Positions 17,552-26,208 of a DNA stretch of 64,000 bases are shown piece after piece; position 1 is the stretch's first letter, and the number at the start of each line of letters is the position of its first letter. The notes below the pieces were generated by a model that was not told the DNA's origin, searched no databases, and was given only the letters and a program-made list of their open reading frames with translations. This DNA comes from Acidobacteriota bacterium. GTDB taxonomy: Bacteria > Actinomycetota > Acidimicrobiia > Acidimicrobiales > Ilumatobacteraceae. Position numbers and translations under genes: made by a program. Location of the stretch: NCBI GenBank assembly GCA_018970175.1, contig JAGWWV010000006.1, positions 1 through 64,000 of the forward strand, in the 5' to 3' direction.

Positions 17552-18670
17552 TCACACGATGCCGGGCTCGTGGGGCAGGCCCAGCACGCGCTCCCCCACG
17601 ATGTTGCGCTGCACGTTGCCTGTTCCCCCGCCGATCGTCAGCGCCTGCGAGAACAAGAATGCGCCGGTCCACACGGCGTGGTCGATGTCGACCCCGGGCC
17701 CGAGCACTCCGCCGGTTCCCATCAGGTCGACCGCGAGCGCAGCCACGTGCTGGCCGTGCTCGTCGGCGAGGATCTTGCGAACGCTCGCTTCGGGCCCCGG
17801 CTGCTCGCCACGCAATCGTGCGGCGAGCGTGCGCATGCGGATGAGTTCGAGAATCTGGTGTTCCATCCACACGTCGACGACGCGCCGACGCAGCACGGGG
17901 TCGGCGACACCACCGGTCATGCGCACCTGGTCGATGAGGTTGATCGCCGTCGGACCGTGACCCCAGAGAATCCCGCCGGTCGACAACGAGACGCGCTCAT
18001 TGCCGAGCGTCACTTTCGCCAACCGCCACCCGTCGTTGACGTCACCCACTACCGCATCGCGCGGCAGCCGGACGTCGGTGAGGAACACTTCGTTGAACGT
18101 TTCGCCGCCGGTCATCTCGCGAATCGGCCGCACCTCGACACCCGGGGCGTCCATCGGGCAGATGAAGTAGGTGATGCCGCGGTGCTTCGGCGCGTCGGTG
18201 TCGGTGCGCGCGAGCAGAATCCCGAACTTGGAATGCTGCGCACCGCTGGTCCAGATCTTTTGTCCGTTCACCACCCATTCGTCGCCATCGAGCACCGCGC
18301 GCGTGCGCAGACTCGCGAGGTCGCTGCCCGACTCGGGCTCGCTGAACAACTGGCACCAGATTTCCTCACCCGAGAGGATCTTCGGCACGTAGCGACGCTT
18401 CTGTTCGTCGGTGCCCGCGTGCACGATGGTCGGCCCGGCCCACCCGATACCGATTGCATTCGATGGTCGAGAAACTCCGGCGCGTTTCAACTCGTCGTCG
18501 ACGATCAGCTGATGAACGGGGTCGGCCCCGAGACCCCACGGTGCCGGAAGATGAGGTGCGACGTACCCGGCCTCGGCGAGTTGCCGACCCGACGGACGCG
18601 GATTGTCGGCCAACCAACGTCGAATGGCGATTCTTCGTTCGTCTTCCTCGCCGGGCAATAGGTGGTTCAC
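17552..18670 (-). CDS. Acyl-CoA dehydrogenase
   Basis: This is a FadE-type flavoprotein of about 372 aa. It contains CQLFSEPESGSDLASL (FAD/substrate-binding loop), VNGQKIWTSGAQHS, TGGETFNEVFLTDV and a C-terminal GGGTGNVQRNIVGERVLGLPHEP. It oxidises acyl-CoA to 2-enoyl-CoA with FAD. The ORF track starts at 18739 inside the divergent ligase gene. GTG 18670 is given here; TTG 18658 is better spaced from the GGAAGG sequence and is an equal candidate. Divergent, with 25 bp between starts, from the ligase at 18696. Confidence 0.87.
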   Translation of the reverse strand: MNHLLPGEEDERRIAIRRWLADNPRPSGRQLAEAGYVAPHLPAPWGLGADPVHQLIVDDELKRAGVSRPSNAIGIGWAGPTIVHAGTDEQKRRYVPKILSGEEIWCQLFSEPESGSDLASLRTRAVLDGDEWVVNGQKIWTSGAQHSKFGILLARTDTDAPKHRGITYFICPMDAPGVEVRPIREMTGGETFNEVFLTDVRLPRDAVVGDVNDGWRLAKVTLGNERVSLSTGGILWGHGPTAINLIDQVRMTGGVADPVLRRRVVDVWMEHQILELIRMRTLAARLRGEQPGPEASVRKILADEHGQHVAALAVDLMGTGGVLGPGVDIDHAVWTGAFLFSQALTIGGGTGNVQRNIVGERVLGLPHEPGIV

Positions 18671-18695
18671 CCTTCCGAGAATAGTGTTGCCACTC

Positions 18696-20327
18696 GTGAC
18701 GACCTCGACGACGAACAGCGGCTGGAACTTCGCCGACATGTGGGAACTGCACGCGCGGCGGTTCCCCGACGCACCGGCCGCAATTCACGGTGGCGAAGTT
18801 CGCACCTGGCGCGAATTCGACCAACGCGCGAACGGCATCGCCAACACCCTCCTCGTGGCCGGTGCGCAACGCCAGGACAAAGTCGCGCAGTACATGCACA
18901 ACTGCCCCGAGTACATGGAGTCGATGTTCGGACTCTTCAAGGCGAGTCTCGTACCCGTCAACACGAACTACCGCTACACCGAAGACGAACTCACCTACCT
19001 CTGGGACAACTCCGACTCCGTCGCCGTCATCTTCCACGCCACCTACACCGAACGCTGTGCCGCGGTGCGGTCACGCGTGCCGAACGTGAAGACATGGATC
19101 TGGGTCGACGACGGCACCCACCCGTGTCCCGACTGGGCGGTGTCGTACGAATCGGCCGCGAACTCGAACACCTCGCAGCCGGCCCCGGCCTGGCAGCGCA
19201 GTGGTGACGACCTCTACTTCCTCTACACCGGCGGCACGACGGGCATGCCGAAGGGTGTCATGTGGAGACAGGACGACATGGTCGGCAGCCTCGATGCTCC
19301 GTCGAAGGTGCCGCTGCCCGCGCACAAGGACATGTCGGCGCTCGAGGCGCGCGTGTCGAAACCCGGACCGGTCAACATGCCGGCGGCGCCCTTGATGCAC
19401 GGCACCGGTGCGATGAACGCAATGTGGGCACTTGCCCTCGGTGGTGCGGTCGCCACGATGACGAGCCGCACCTTCGACGCAAAGGAACTGCTCGAGGTCG
19501 TGCAGTCCGCACGTGTCAACAGCATCGCAATCGTCGGTGACGCATTCGCCAAGCCCATCCTTCGCGCGCTCGACGAGCACCCGGGCAAGTACGACATCTC
19601 GTCGCTCAAGTTCATCACCTCAAGCGGCGTCATGTGGTCGGCCGAAACGAAGGCGGGAATGTTGCGGCACCACCCGAAGATGTTGCTCATCGACAGCCTC
19701 GGTTCGTCCGAAGCAATCGGTATGGCCTCGTCGACCACCAGCGCCGACGGTTCCAGTAGCACCGCAACCTTCAAGCTCGGCCCGAACACGCGCGTCATCA
19801 CCGAGGAAGGTCGCGACGTCGTGCCCGGCAGCGGTGAGCGCGGTCGCATCGCGATGCGCGGTCGCACTCCGATCGGTTACTACAAGGACGAAGCGAAGTC
19901 GGCCTCCACGTTCGTCGTCATCGACGGACTGCGCTATTCGATCCCCGGCGACTTCGCCGAGGTCGACGCCGACGGCACCGTCCGTCTACTCGGGCGCGGC
20001 AGCCAGTGCATCAACACCGGTGGCGAGAAGGTCTACCCCGAGGAAGTCGAAGAAGTCCTGAAGACCCATCCGAGCGTGCTCGATGCGGCCTGCGTCGGCG
20101 TGCCCGACGAACGCTTCGGTGAAGCCATCACAGCCCTCGTCGAACCACGTCCCGGCGCAACCGTCGATTCCGCGACCCTCGTCGCCCACGTTCGCTCGAC
20201 GCTCGCAGCATACAAGTCGCCGAAGAACGTGATCACCGTGGCGACCATCGGCCGTGCGCCCAACGGAAAGCTCGACTACAAGCGTTTGAAGCAGGAAGCG
20301 CTGGAAGCGCTTGGCTTGACCAAGTAG
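18696..20327 (+). CDS. AMP-dependent acyl-CoA synthetase
   Basis: The 543-aa ligase reads from GTG 18696 (VTTSTTNSGWNFADMWEL), a typical family N-terminus; the ORF track start at 18603 is antisense to the ACAD. Motifs are FLYTGGTTGMPKG (A3), DSLGSSEAIG, SIPGDFAEVDADGT, GGEKVYPEEVEEV and the C-terminal Lys loop APNGKLDYKRLKQ. It forms the first step of a plus-strand run of ligase, SDR, ACAD and hydrolase, a probable catabolic unit for an unidentified carboxylic acid. Confidence 0.9.
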   Translation: MTTSTTNSGWNFADMWELHARRFPDAPAAIHGGEVRTWREFDQRANGIANTLLVAGAQRQDKVAQYMHNCPEYMESMFGLFKASLVPVNTNYRYTEDELTYLWDNSDSVAVIFHATYTERCAAVRSRVPNVKTWIWVDDGTHPCPDWAVSYESAANSNTSQPAPAWQRSGDDLYFLYTGGTTGMPKGVMWRQDDMVGSLDAPSKVPLPAHKDMSALEARVSKPGPVNMPAAPLMHGTGAMNAMWALALGGAVATMTSRTFDAKELLEVVQSARVNSIAIVGDAFAKPILRALDEHPGKYDISSLKFITSSGVMWSAETKAGMLRHHPKMLLIDSLGSSEAIGMASSTTSADGSSSTATFKLGPNTRVITEEGRDVVPGSGERGRIAMRGRTPIGYYKDEAKSASTFVVIDGLRYSIPGDFAEVDADGTVRLLGRGSQCINTGGEKVYPEEVEEVLKTHPSVLDAACVGVPDERFGEAITALVEPRPGATVDSATLVAHVRSTLAAYKSPKNVITVATIGRAPNGKLDYKRLKQEALEALGLTK

Positions 20328-20335
20328 GCCGCAAG

Positions 20336-20364
20336 TAGAGTTCTCCCGCGCCGCCCGGCGGCGC
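20336..20364 (+). promoter_or_regulatory. Internal promoter with 5' hairpin ahead of the 20384 SDR
   Basis: A TAGAGT box at 20336-20341 would start transcription near 20348, exactly where a GC-rich stem begins (GCGCCGC, loop CCG, GCGGCGC, 20348-20364). An AAAGG Shine-Dalgarno follows at 20371. This gives an mRNA whose 5' end is capped by a stem-loop. Alternatively the hairpin merely separates the ligase and SDR cistrons. Confidence 0.35.
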
Positions 20365-20383
20365 GAACAGAAAGGTGCCCCCC

Positions 20384-21277
20384 ATGGCGGATCTCGGTTT
20401 CGACGGCAAGGTAGCGATCATCACCGGAGCAGGCGGAGGCCTCGGTCGCCAGCATGCATTGCTCCTCGCCAAGCGCGGCGCGCTCGTGGTGGTCAACGAC
20501 CTTGGCGGCAACATCGACGGAACCGGCGGCGACGCCTCGGCGGCGCAGAAGGTCGTCGACGAGATCACGGCCGCAGGCGGCGAAGCAGTGGCGGACCACA
20601 ACTCGGTCGCCACCCCCGAGGGCGGCGCGGCAATCGTCAAGACCGCCGTCGACACGTTCGGACGCATCGACATCGTCGTCAACAACGCGGGCATCCTGCG
20701 CGACAAGTCGTTCCACAACATGTCGCCCGATCTCATGAACCCCGTCTTCGACGTCCACCTGAAGGGCGCGTTCCACGTCACCCAGCCTGCATGGGTGTTG
20801 ATGCGCGAACAGGGCTACGGCCGCATCATCTCCACCTCGTCCGCCGCCGGCATCTTCGGCAACTTCGGGCAAACCAACTACGGGGCTGCGAAGCTGGGCC
20901 TCGTCGGTTTCACCCGCGTGCTGGCCGTCGAAGGTGCGAAGTACAACATCAAGGCGAACGCCATCGCGCCACTCGCGCTCACACGCATGACCGAAGACCT
21001 GATGGGGGCACTCGCCGACAAACTCGACCCGTCGCAGGTGTCGCCGATCGTTGCGTGGCTGGCCCACGAGGACTGCCCCGTCACCGGTCAGGTGTACAGC
21101 GTCGGTGGTGGCCGCGTTGCCAACGTGTTCTTCGGCGAGACGCAGGGCTACACGAAGCCCGGCCACACGCTCGAAGACGTCCGCGACAACTGGGATTCCA
21201 TCATGAGCCAGAAGGACTACTTCGTTCCGCAGAATCTCGCCGAAGAAACCGCTGCGTTCTTCAACAAGTTGAAGTAA
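20384..21277 (+). CDS. Short-chain dehydrogenase, MFE-2 dehydrogenase-like
   Basis: The 297-aa SDR from ATG 20384 has an AAAGG SD 8 nt upstream; the track GTG at 20375 overlaps that SD. Motifs are TGAGGGLGRQHAL, VVVNDLGGNIDGTG, NNAGILRDKSF, Ser-Tyr-Lys as STSSAAG then YGAAK. It is a close paralogue of the SDR at 2444-3364 and probably oxidises an (R)-3-hydroxyacyl-CoA. It follows a ligase and precedes an ACAD by 4 bp. Confidence 0.88.
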   Translation: MADLGFDGKVAIITGAGGGLGRQHALLLAKRGALVVVNDLGGNIDGTGGDASAAQKVVDEITAAGGEAVADHNSVATPEGGAAIVKTAVDTFGRIDIVVNNAGILRDKSFHNMSPDLMNPVFDVHLKGAFHVTQPAWVLMREQGYGRIISTSSAAGIFGNFGQTNYGAAKLGLVGFTRVLAVEGAKYNIKANAIAPLALTRMTEDLMGALADKLDPSQVSPIVAWLAHEDCPVTGQVYSVGGGRVANVFFGETQGYTKPGHTLEDVRDNWDSIMSQKDYFVPQNLAEETAAFFNKLK

Positions 21278-21281
21278 CCAG

Positions 21282-22418
21282 ATGACGGAGACCGTCGACG
21301 ACTTCCGCTCGCGCGCCGCGGCGTGGCTGGCGGCCAATGCGTCGACGGCACCACGTGATTACGGCGCCATCTGTCCACCCAATCTCATCGCTGCGGGACG
21401 CGACTGGCAGATCCGGCTGAACGACGCAGGGTTCACCGGCATTCATTGGCCGGTCGAGCACGGTGGCCGCGGTCTCACGCCCGCCCACACGGCGGCGTGG
21501 ATCGAACTGTGCGCGCGACATGGCGTACCCCCGGTTCTCAACATGGTGGGCCTGGTTCTCGCCGGTGGGTCGATCCTGCGGTTCGGCACGCCCGAACAGC
21601 AGGCGCTCCACCTGCGCGCAACGCTCGAGGCGAACCACGTGTGGTGCCAGTTGTTCAGCGAGCCAGGTGCCGGCAGCGACCTCGGTGGCCTGTCGACGAA
21701 AGCGATACGCGACGGCGAACGCTTCATCGTGAACGGCCAGAAGGTGTGGTGCAGCGGCGGGCGCTACAGCAACTGGGGAATCCTGATGGCGCGCACCAAC
21801 CCCGACGCACCGAAACACGAGGGCATCTCGTTCTTCCTCTGCCCGATGGACACGCCGGGCATCGACATTCGCCCGCTGCGCCAGATGACGGGCGAAGCCG
21901 AATTCGACGAGGTGTTTTTCACCGATGTCGAATTGCCGGCCGACTGCCTGCTCGGTCCGCTGCACGGCGGGTGGGGCGTCGGCATGGCGGTGCTGACGAG
22001 CGAACGTGGCCACATCGGAGCAAGTGTCATCGGCCTCGAACGCCGTCTCGAGTCGATGGCGCAACTTGGCTCGAGCCGCGAACTCGACGCGACATCGCGC
22101 GATCGTCTCGCTCACCTGTTGTCACGCGGCCATGCGTTCAAGGCGATGGGCAAGCGTCAGGGACCCGAGGCATCGACTGCCGCTTCGCTCATGAAGCTCG
22201 GCATCACCGAGATGATGTTCGACACCGCGATGCTGAAAGGTGACATCTCGGGTGCGCTCGCGCTGCTCGACGGCAGCGACGCCACCGGAATGTTGGCCGC
22301 ACCCGGCGGACGCATCGCGGGTGGCACCAGCCAGGTGCAGCGCAACATCATCGGCGAGCGGCTCCTGGGTTTGCCGCGCGAGCCCAAGTACGGCGAACCG
22401 AAGGGTCCGACTGCGTGA
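21282..22418 (+). CDS. Acyl-CoA dehydrogenase
   Basis: The 378-aa FadE-type enzyme has CQLFSEPGAGSDLGGL, VNGQKVWCSGGRYS, MTGEAEFDEVFFTDVELP and the C-terminal GGTSQVQRNIIGERLLGLPREP. It produces enoyl-CoA, passing electrons to ETF. Its TGA overlaps the GTG of the next hydrolase (GTGA). It is part of the plus-strand catabolic run and has paralogues at 17552 and 59129. Confidence 0.9.
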   Translation: MTETVDDFRSRAAAWLAANASTAPRDYGAICPPNLIAAGRDWQIRLNDAGFTGIHWPVEHGGRGLTPAHTAAWIELCARHGVPPVLNMVGLVLAGGSILRFGTPEQQALHLRATLEANHVWCQLFSEPGAGSDLGGLSTKAIRDGERFIVNGQKVWCSGGRYSNWGILMARTNPDAPKHEGISFFLCPMDTPGIDIRPLRQMTGEAEFDEVFFTDVELPADCLLGPLHGGWGVGMAVLTSERGHIGASVIGLERRLESMAQLGSSRELDATSRDRLAHLLSRGHAFKAMGKRQGPEASTAASLMKLGITEMMFDTAMLKGDISGALALLDGSDATGMLAAPGGRIAGGTSQVQRNIIGERLLGLPREPKYGEPKGPTA

Positions 22419-23284
22419 ACACCTTCCATGTCGAGTCGACCAACGGCATCGTCCTCGCGTTGCACCACCTGTCCGACTGTGAAGCCGGCTCGCTTCCACT
22501 CGTGCTTCTCTCCCACGCCACCGGATTCCACGGTCGGTGTTGGCTGCCCGTGGCGAAGCGACTCGAGGGCCGCTTCGACGTCTGGGCACACGACCACCGC
22601 GGCTACGGCGATTCGCCCGTGCCCGATGACTGGTCGGTCAAGTGGGAAGAGTTCGGTGACGACTCCCTTGCCGTGGCGCGCCACCTCACCGGCCACGTGC
22701 GCCCCGGGCCTCTCTTCGCCGCGGGTCATTCGATGGGCGGTGCGACCCTCGTGATGGCTGCGCTGCGCCAACCCGAACTGTTCCGCGGCATCGTCGCGTT
22801 CGAGCCGATCATCTTTCCGTTGTCGGGTTTTCGTCCTGCCGACCTTCCGCCCAATCCCCTCGCTGCCGCAACGCGCAAACGCCGCACAACGTTTCCGTCA
22901 CTCGCCGATGCGAAGGCAAACTTCGCTTCGAAGCCACCGATGTCGGCTTTCCGTGCCGATGCTCTCGAGGCCTACGTCGACCACGGCTTCCGCACCTCTC
23001 CCGACGGTGTCACGCTGAAGTGCAATCCCGAACACGAAGCGCGCACCTACGAAACCGGCGGTGGCCACCAGACATGGGACTCGCTTCCATCGTTGCGTGT
23101 ACCACTGTGGGTGGTCGGCAGCCCCGAACAGCAGTACCAGCCGTCGGCAATCGCACCACGCATCGCCGAACAAGTGCCGGGTGCACGGTTCGAGGTCTGG
23201 GAAGAAGTGTCACACTTCGGTCCGATGGAAGACCCCGACAGATTCGCCGACTACGTCGCCGATCGCGCGACATCGACGGACTGA
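22415..23284 (+). CDS. Alpha/beta hydrolase
   Basis: The 289-aa hydrolase has LLSHATGFHGRCW (oxyanion loop), DHRGYGDS, the nucleophile elbow GHSMGG (Ser near residue 109) and a C-terminal HFGPMEDPDRF His. The GTG start overlaps the ACAD stop. The family includes esterases and meta-cleavage hydrolases; the substrate is unknown but the context suggests an acyl or ring-cleavage product. Confidence 0.87.
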   Translation: MNTFHVESTNGIVLALHHLSDCEAGSLPLVLLSHATGFHGRCWLPVAKRLEGRFDVWAHDHRGYGDSPVPDDWSVKWEEFGDDSLAVARHLTGHVRPGPLFAAGHSMGGATLVMAALRQPELFRGIVAFEPIIFPLSGFRPADLPPNPLAAATRKRRTTFPSLADAKANFASKPPMSAFRADALEAYVDHGFRTSPDGVTLKCNPEHEARTYETGGGHQTWDSLPSLRVPLWVVGSPEQQYQPSAIAPRIAEQVPGARFEVWEEVSHFGPMEDPDRFADYVADRATSTD

Positions 23285-23291
23285 CCGGACC

Positions 23292-23807
23292 GTGAACATC
23301 CACCGCATCGACGACGCGTTCGACCGCAGACTCGAACCGGCTCGCCACAACGGCGTCGTGCAGGGACTCTTCTCCCTCCTCAGCAGGGCGGGAGAATTCA
23401 GCATCATCTGGCACGTCGTCATTTGGCTGCGCGCAATCGGCAGCACCGACCGTGCGGGCGAAGCATTGATCTTCTCGCTGCTGCTCGGGGCCGAGAGCCT
23501 GATCGTCAACCAAGGCATCAAGCGACTGTTCCGACGCAGTCGACCCGATGCGAACGGCGACGGTCGGTTCAACGTGCGCACGCCGGTGACCTCGTCGTTC
23601 CCGAGCGGCCACTCGTCGTCGGCGTTCTTTGCTGCGACGGTTCTGGCAACGCTGGTGCCCGGGGAATGGGCTGTTCTCTTTTTCGTGCTCGCCATCGGCG
23701 TCGCCCTCAGTCGCGTGATGGTGAGGCTCCACCATCTTTCCGACATCCTCGGCGGAGCACTCGTCGGTGCAGCCCTTGGTCTTCTCGCGGTACCGCTTGT
23801 AGGTTGA
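23292..23807 (+). CDS. PAP2-family membrane phosphatase
   Basis: The 171-aa protein reads from GTG 23292; the longer ORF is shadow. It shows the full PAP2 signature: KRLFRRSRP (motif 1), SFPSGHSSSAF (motif 2) and SRVMVRLHHLSDILGG (motif 3, with catalytic His), plus about five hydrophobic segments. It dephosphorylates a lipid phosphate such as phosphatidate or prenyl diphosphate. With the WS/DGAT gene 600 bp downstream, a role in supplying diacylglycerol for storage lipid is plausible but unproven. Confidence 0.88.
   Translation: MNIHRIDDAFDRRLEPARHNGVVQGLFSLLSRAGEFSIIWHVVIWLRAIGSTDRAGEALIFSLLLGAESLIVNQGIKRLFRRSRPDANGDGRFNVRTPVTSSFPSGHSSSAFFAATVLATLVPGEWAVLFFVLAIGVALSRVMVRLHHLSDILGGALVGAALGLLAVPLVG
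23800..23805 (+). promoter_or_regulatory. -10 box for leaderless transcript of the 23812 gene
   Basis: TAGGTT overlaps the last codons of the PAP2 gene and ends 6 nt before GTG 23812; no Shine-Dalgarno is present in the gap. Confidence 0.5.
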
Positions 23808-23811
23808 GCGC

Positions 23812-24411
23812 GTGACGCGCTCGTTTGCAGTGACCTGGGACTACAGATGCCCGTACGGACGCATCGTCCATGACCATGTCGTCACCGGGCTTCTCGCCGG
23901 CGCCGATTGGGATGTGACGTTCCTTCCGTACTGCCTCGGGCAGTCGAACCGCGATCCCGATCTGCCACCGATCTGGGAAACACCGCAGGCCGACTCCGGT
24001 CTCTTCGCCCTTCAGGTGGGCATAGCCGCACGCGACAACAACCCGGCGCGCTTTCCGGCCTTCCACCGCTCGGTGTACGACTACCGCCACACCGCGGCAG
24101 GCAACCTGAACGACCGCGCAAAACTCGCGTCGCTCCTCACCCGCGCCGACATCGACGCAGAACGAATCTTTGCCATCGTCGAAACGGGCGAGCCACTGCA
24201 AACCATCGCCCGCGAACACATGCGGTACGTGAACAGCCACGACGTGTGGGGTGTTCCGACGTTCGTTGTCGACGACAAGGCGGTTTTCGTTCGTCTGTTG
24301 CGCACCGCCGACGGCGACGGATCACTCGCGATCGCAACGATCGAACGAATCCTCGAGAACATCGCGTGGCCGATCCTCAACGAGTTCAAGCACACGAGCG
24401 TCCCCCAATGA
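23812..24411 (+). CDS. DsbA-family thioredoxin-fold protein
   Basis: The 199-aa protein has the fold of DSBA/HCCA isomerase proteins: an N-terminal strand into WDYRCPYGR, an inserted helical domain and a cis-Pro loop VWGVPTFVVDD near residue 150. Only one Cys is in the active-site position (CxxG rather than CxxC), so it is unlikely to make disulfides; it more likely acts as a glutathione- or thiol-type isomerase/transferase relative. No signal peptide. Its stop overlaps the WS/DGAT start (ATGA). Confidence 0.78.
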   Translation: MTRSFAVTWDYRCPYGRIVHDHVVTGLLAGADWDVTFLPYCLGQSNRDPDLPPIWETPQADSGLFALQVGIAARDNNPARFPAFHRSVYDYRHTAAGNLNDRAKLASLLTRADIDAERIFAIVETGEPLQTIAREHMRYVNSHDVWGVPTFVVDDKAVFVRLLRTADGDGSLAIATIERILENIAWPILNEFKHTSVPQ

Positions 24412-25913
24412 CCGAAAGGATGACCGACGCCGAGGGCTTGATGTGGCGCCTCGAAAAGGACCCTTTCCTCTCCTCCACCTTCTCCAACGTGTCGATTCTC
24501 GACCGCCCGATGAACGTCACGGCGTTCATGCGGCGTATGCACCGCGCCACCATCGCCATTCCGCGCCTGCGCCAGCGCGTGCAGCCGGCGCCCGCCAACC
24601 TCGGCGCACCCTTCTGGCAGCCCGATCCGAATTTCGACCTCGCCCATCACGTGCGCCACATTGCTCTGCCCGGCGACGGTTCGATGCGCCAACTTCTCGA
24701 TCTCGCGACCCTCTTCACCGCCGACCCGTTCGACCGGGCTCGGCCACCGTGGCAGTTCCTCATCGTCGACAACGTCGAAGGCGGCCGCAGCGCGCTCATC
24801 AGCAAGATTCACCACACCATCACCGATGGCGAAGGCGGCGTTCTCCTGTCGATGCAGTTCATCGACCTCGAACGCGACGCACCCGAACCCGCGCCGCTTC
24901 CCGAACCCGAATCGGTCGACGAAACCCACCCCGACGACGAATCGGCCGACGTTCTGCGCGCCGCGCTCGGCGACGCCCTGCGGATTCCCCTCTCGTTCGT
25001 GAAGCAGGTGCGCGACGCACTCAGCGATCCCGCCAGCCTCCCGTCGACCGGCGCAGAAACGGCAGCCAACGTGCGGGCGGTCATGAAGCAACTCGGCGAC
25101 ACCGACCCTGCGCGCAGCCCGCTCTGGACGAAGCGCTCGCTCGGCCGACGCCTCGAGGCACTTTCCATTCCCTACGCCACCATGCGCGAGGCCTCGCAGG
25201 CTCTCGGCGGCAAGCTGAACACCGCGTTCGTCACTGCGGCTGCCGATGCCGCGGGCGAATACCACCGCCGGCTTGGCGCACCCGTGGAATCACTGCGCAC
25301 GTCGATGGCCGTCAGCACCCGTACCGACGAATCCGCGTCGAACGCCTTCACGCTCGTGCGCTTGCTCGTGCCGACCGGCGAGATGCCCGTCGAAGAACGC
25401 TTCGCGGCCATCAACGAAATGACGACCTCGGTACGCGCCGGCTCGGGCGACGCCAGCCTCGACACTCTGGCGGGCCTGGCCCAGGCGCTTCCCATCTCGG
25501 TCCTCACGCGTTTGGCCCGCGCCCAGAGCCAGACGGTCGACTTCGCCACGTCCAACGTGCGCGGAGCCGGAATACCGCTCTACATCGCAGGTGCGCGCAT
25601 CGCCGCGAACCATCCGGTTGGCCCGCTTGGCGGGGTGGCATTCAACCTCACGCTCCTCAGCAACGACGGCAACCTCGACATGGGCCTGCACGTCGACACT
25701 GCGGCGGTGGAACAACCCGAACTGCTGCGTACCTGCATCGACGAGGCGTTCGGGCGGATCGCGAACTTCGCGCCGAAGCCGACGGTAGCAGCGACAAGGG
25801 AAACGTCGTCCGAGACCGCCGGACCGACGGACGACACAGCCGGCAAACCGGCGAAGGTCAGGAAACCGCGCTGGTGGCGGCGGGCTTCGCAGCCGCCGAC
25901 AAAATCGACCTGA
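24408..25913 (+). CDS. Wax ester synthase / acyl-CoA:diacylglycerol acyltransferase (WS/DGAT)
   Basis: The 501-aa protein starts at ATG 24408, overlapping the upstream TGA. It has the catalytic HHxxxDG motif as HHTITDG (residues 135-141), the N-terminal DAEGLMWRLEKDPF start, RPPWQFLIVDN before the active site and GIPLYIAGARIAANHPVGPL in the C-terminal domain. It transfers acyl groups from acyl-CoA to diacylglycerol or fatty alcohol, making triacylglycerol or wax esters. A basic C-terminal tail (KVRKPRWWRR) may bind membrane. The last 56 bp overlap a convergent small gene. Confidence 0.9.
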   Translation: MTERMTDAEGLMWRLEKDPFLSSTFSNVSILDRPMNVTAFMRRMHRATIAIPRLRQRVQPAPANLGAPFWQPDPNFDLAHHVRHIALPGDGSMRQLLDLATLFTADPFDRARPPWQFLIVDNVEGGRSALISKIHHTITDGEGGVLLSMQFIDLERDAPEPAPLPEPESVDETHPDDESADVLRAALGDALRIPLSFVKQVRDALSDPASLPSTGAETAANVRAVMKQLGDTDPARSPLWTKRSLGRRLEALSIPYATMREASQALGGKLNTAFVTAAADAAGEYHRRLGAPVESLRTSMAVSTRTDESASNAFTLVRLLVPTGEMPVEERFAAINEMTTSVRAGSGDASLDTLAGLAQALPISVLTRLARAQSQTVDFATSNVRGAGIPLYIAGARIAANHPVGPLGGVAFNLTLLSNDGNLDMGLHVDTAAVEQPELLRTCIDEAFGRIANFAPKPTVAATRETSSETAGPTDDTAGKPAKVRKPRWWRRASQPPTKST

Positions 25914-26061
25914 GGTCGAGCAACAGGTCGGCGACTTCGCCGCTGGAAACCAACTCGCGACGCAGCATCTCTGCGAGCGCCTTGTCGACGATGGCGAGAG
26001 CCTCGGCGATCGCACCGGTCGTGTTTTGGTCTTCGGTCGTCTCGGCGATGGTTGCGTTCAC
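25858..26061 (-). CDS. Small alanine-rich protein of unknown function
   Basis: The protein is 67 aa, mostly helical, with composition A/E/L/S: AIAEALAIVDKALAEMLRREL then VADLLLDLRSIL. It is not recognised. The start is set by a strong Shine-Dalgarno, AAAGGAG, five bases before GTG 26061; the ORF-track ATG at 26079 lies upstream of that SD. Coding is supported by the SD and an amphipathic helical pattern. It overlaps the 3' end of the WS/DGAT gene antisense by 56 bp. Confidence 0.6.
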   Translation of the reverse strand: MNATIAETTEDQNTTGAIAEALAIVDKALAEMLRRELVSSGEVADLLLDLRSILSAAAKPAATSAVS

Positions 26062-26193
26062 GGCAGCTCCTTTTGTCATTGTCTAGCAGCAAGCACGAGG
26101 AGCCCCACCGCCGACTGACCGTGACATTACCCACAGGCCTCCCGTCGGACGCGTCAATTCGGAATCGTGTCAAAACCGACGGAATTCACGACC

Positions 26194-26199
26194 TACGAT
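26194..26199 (+). promoter_or_regulatory. -10 box for leaderless transcript of the 26209 SDR
   Basis: TACGAT ends 9 nt before ATG 26209, with no Shine-Dalgarno. It argues for ATG 26209 over the GTG 26167 given by the ORF track, which would lie upstream of this promoter. Confidence 0.5.
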
Positions 26200-26208
26200 C
26201 GTCGCCTC

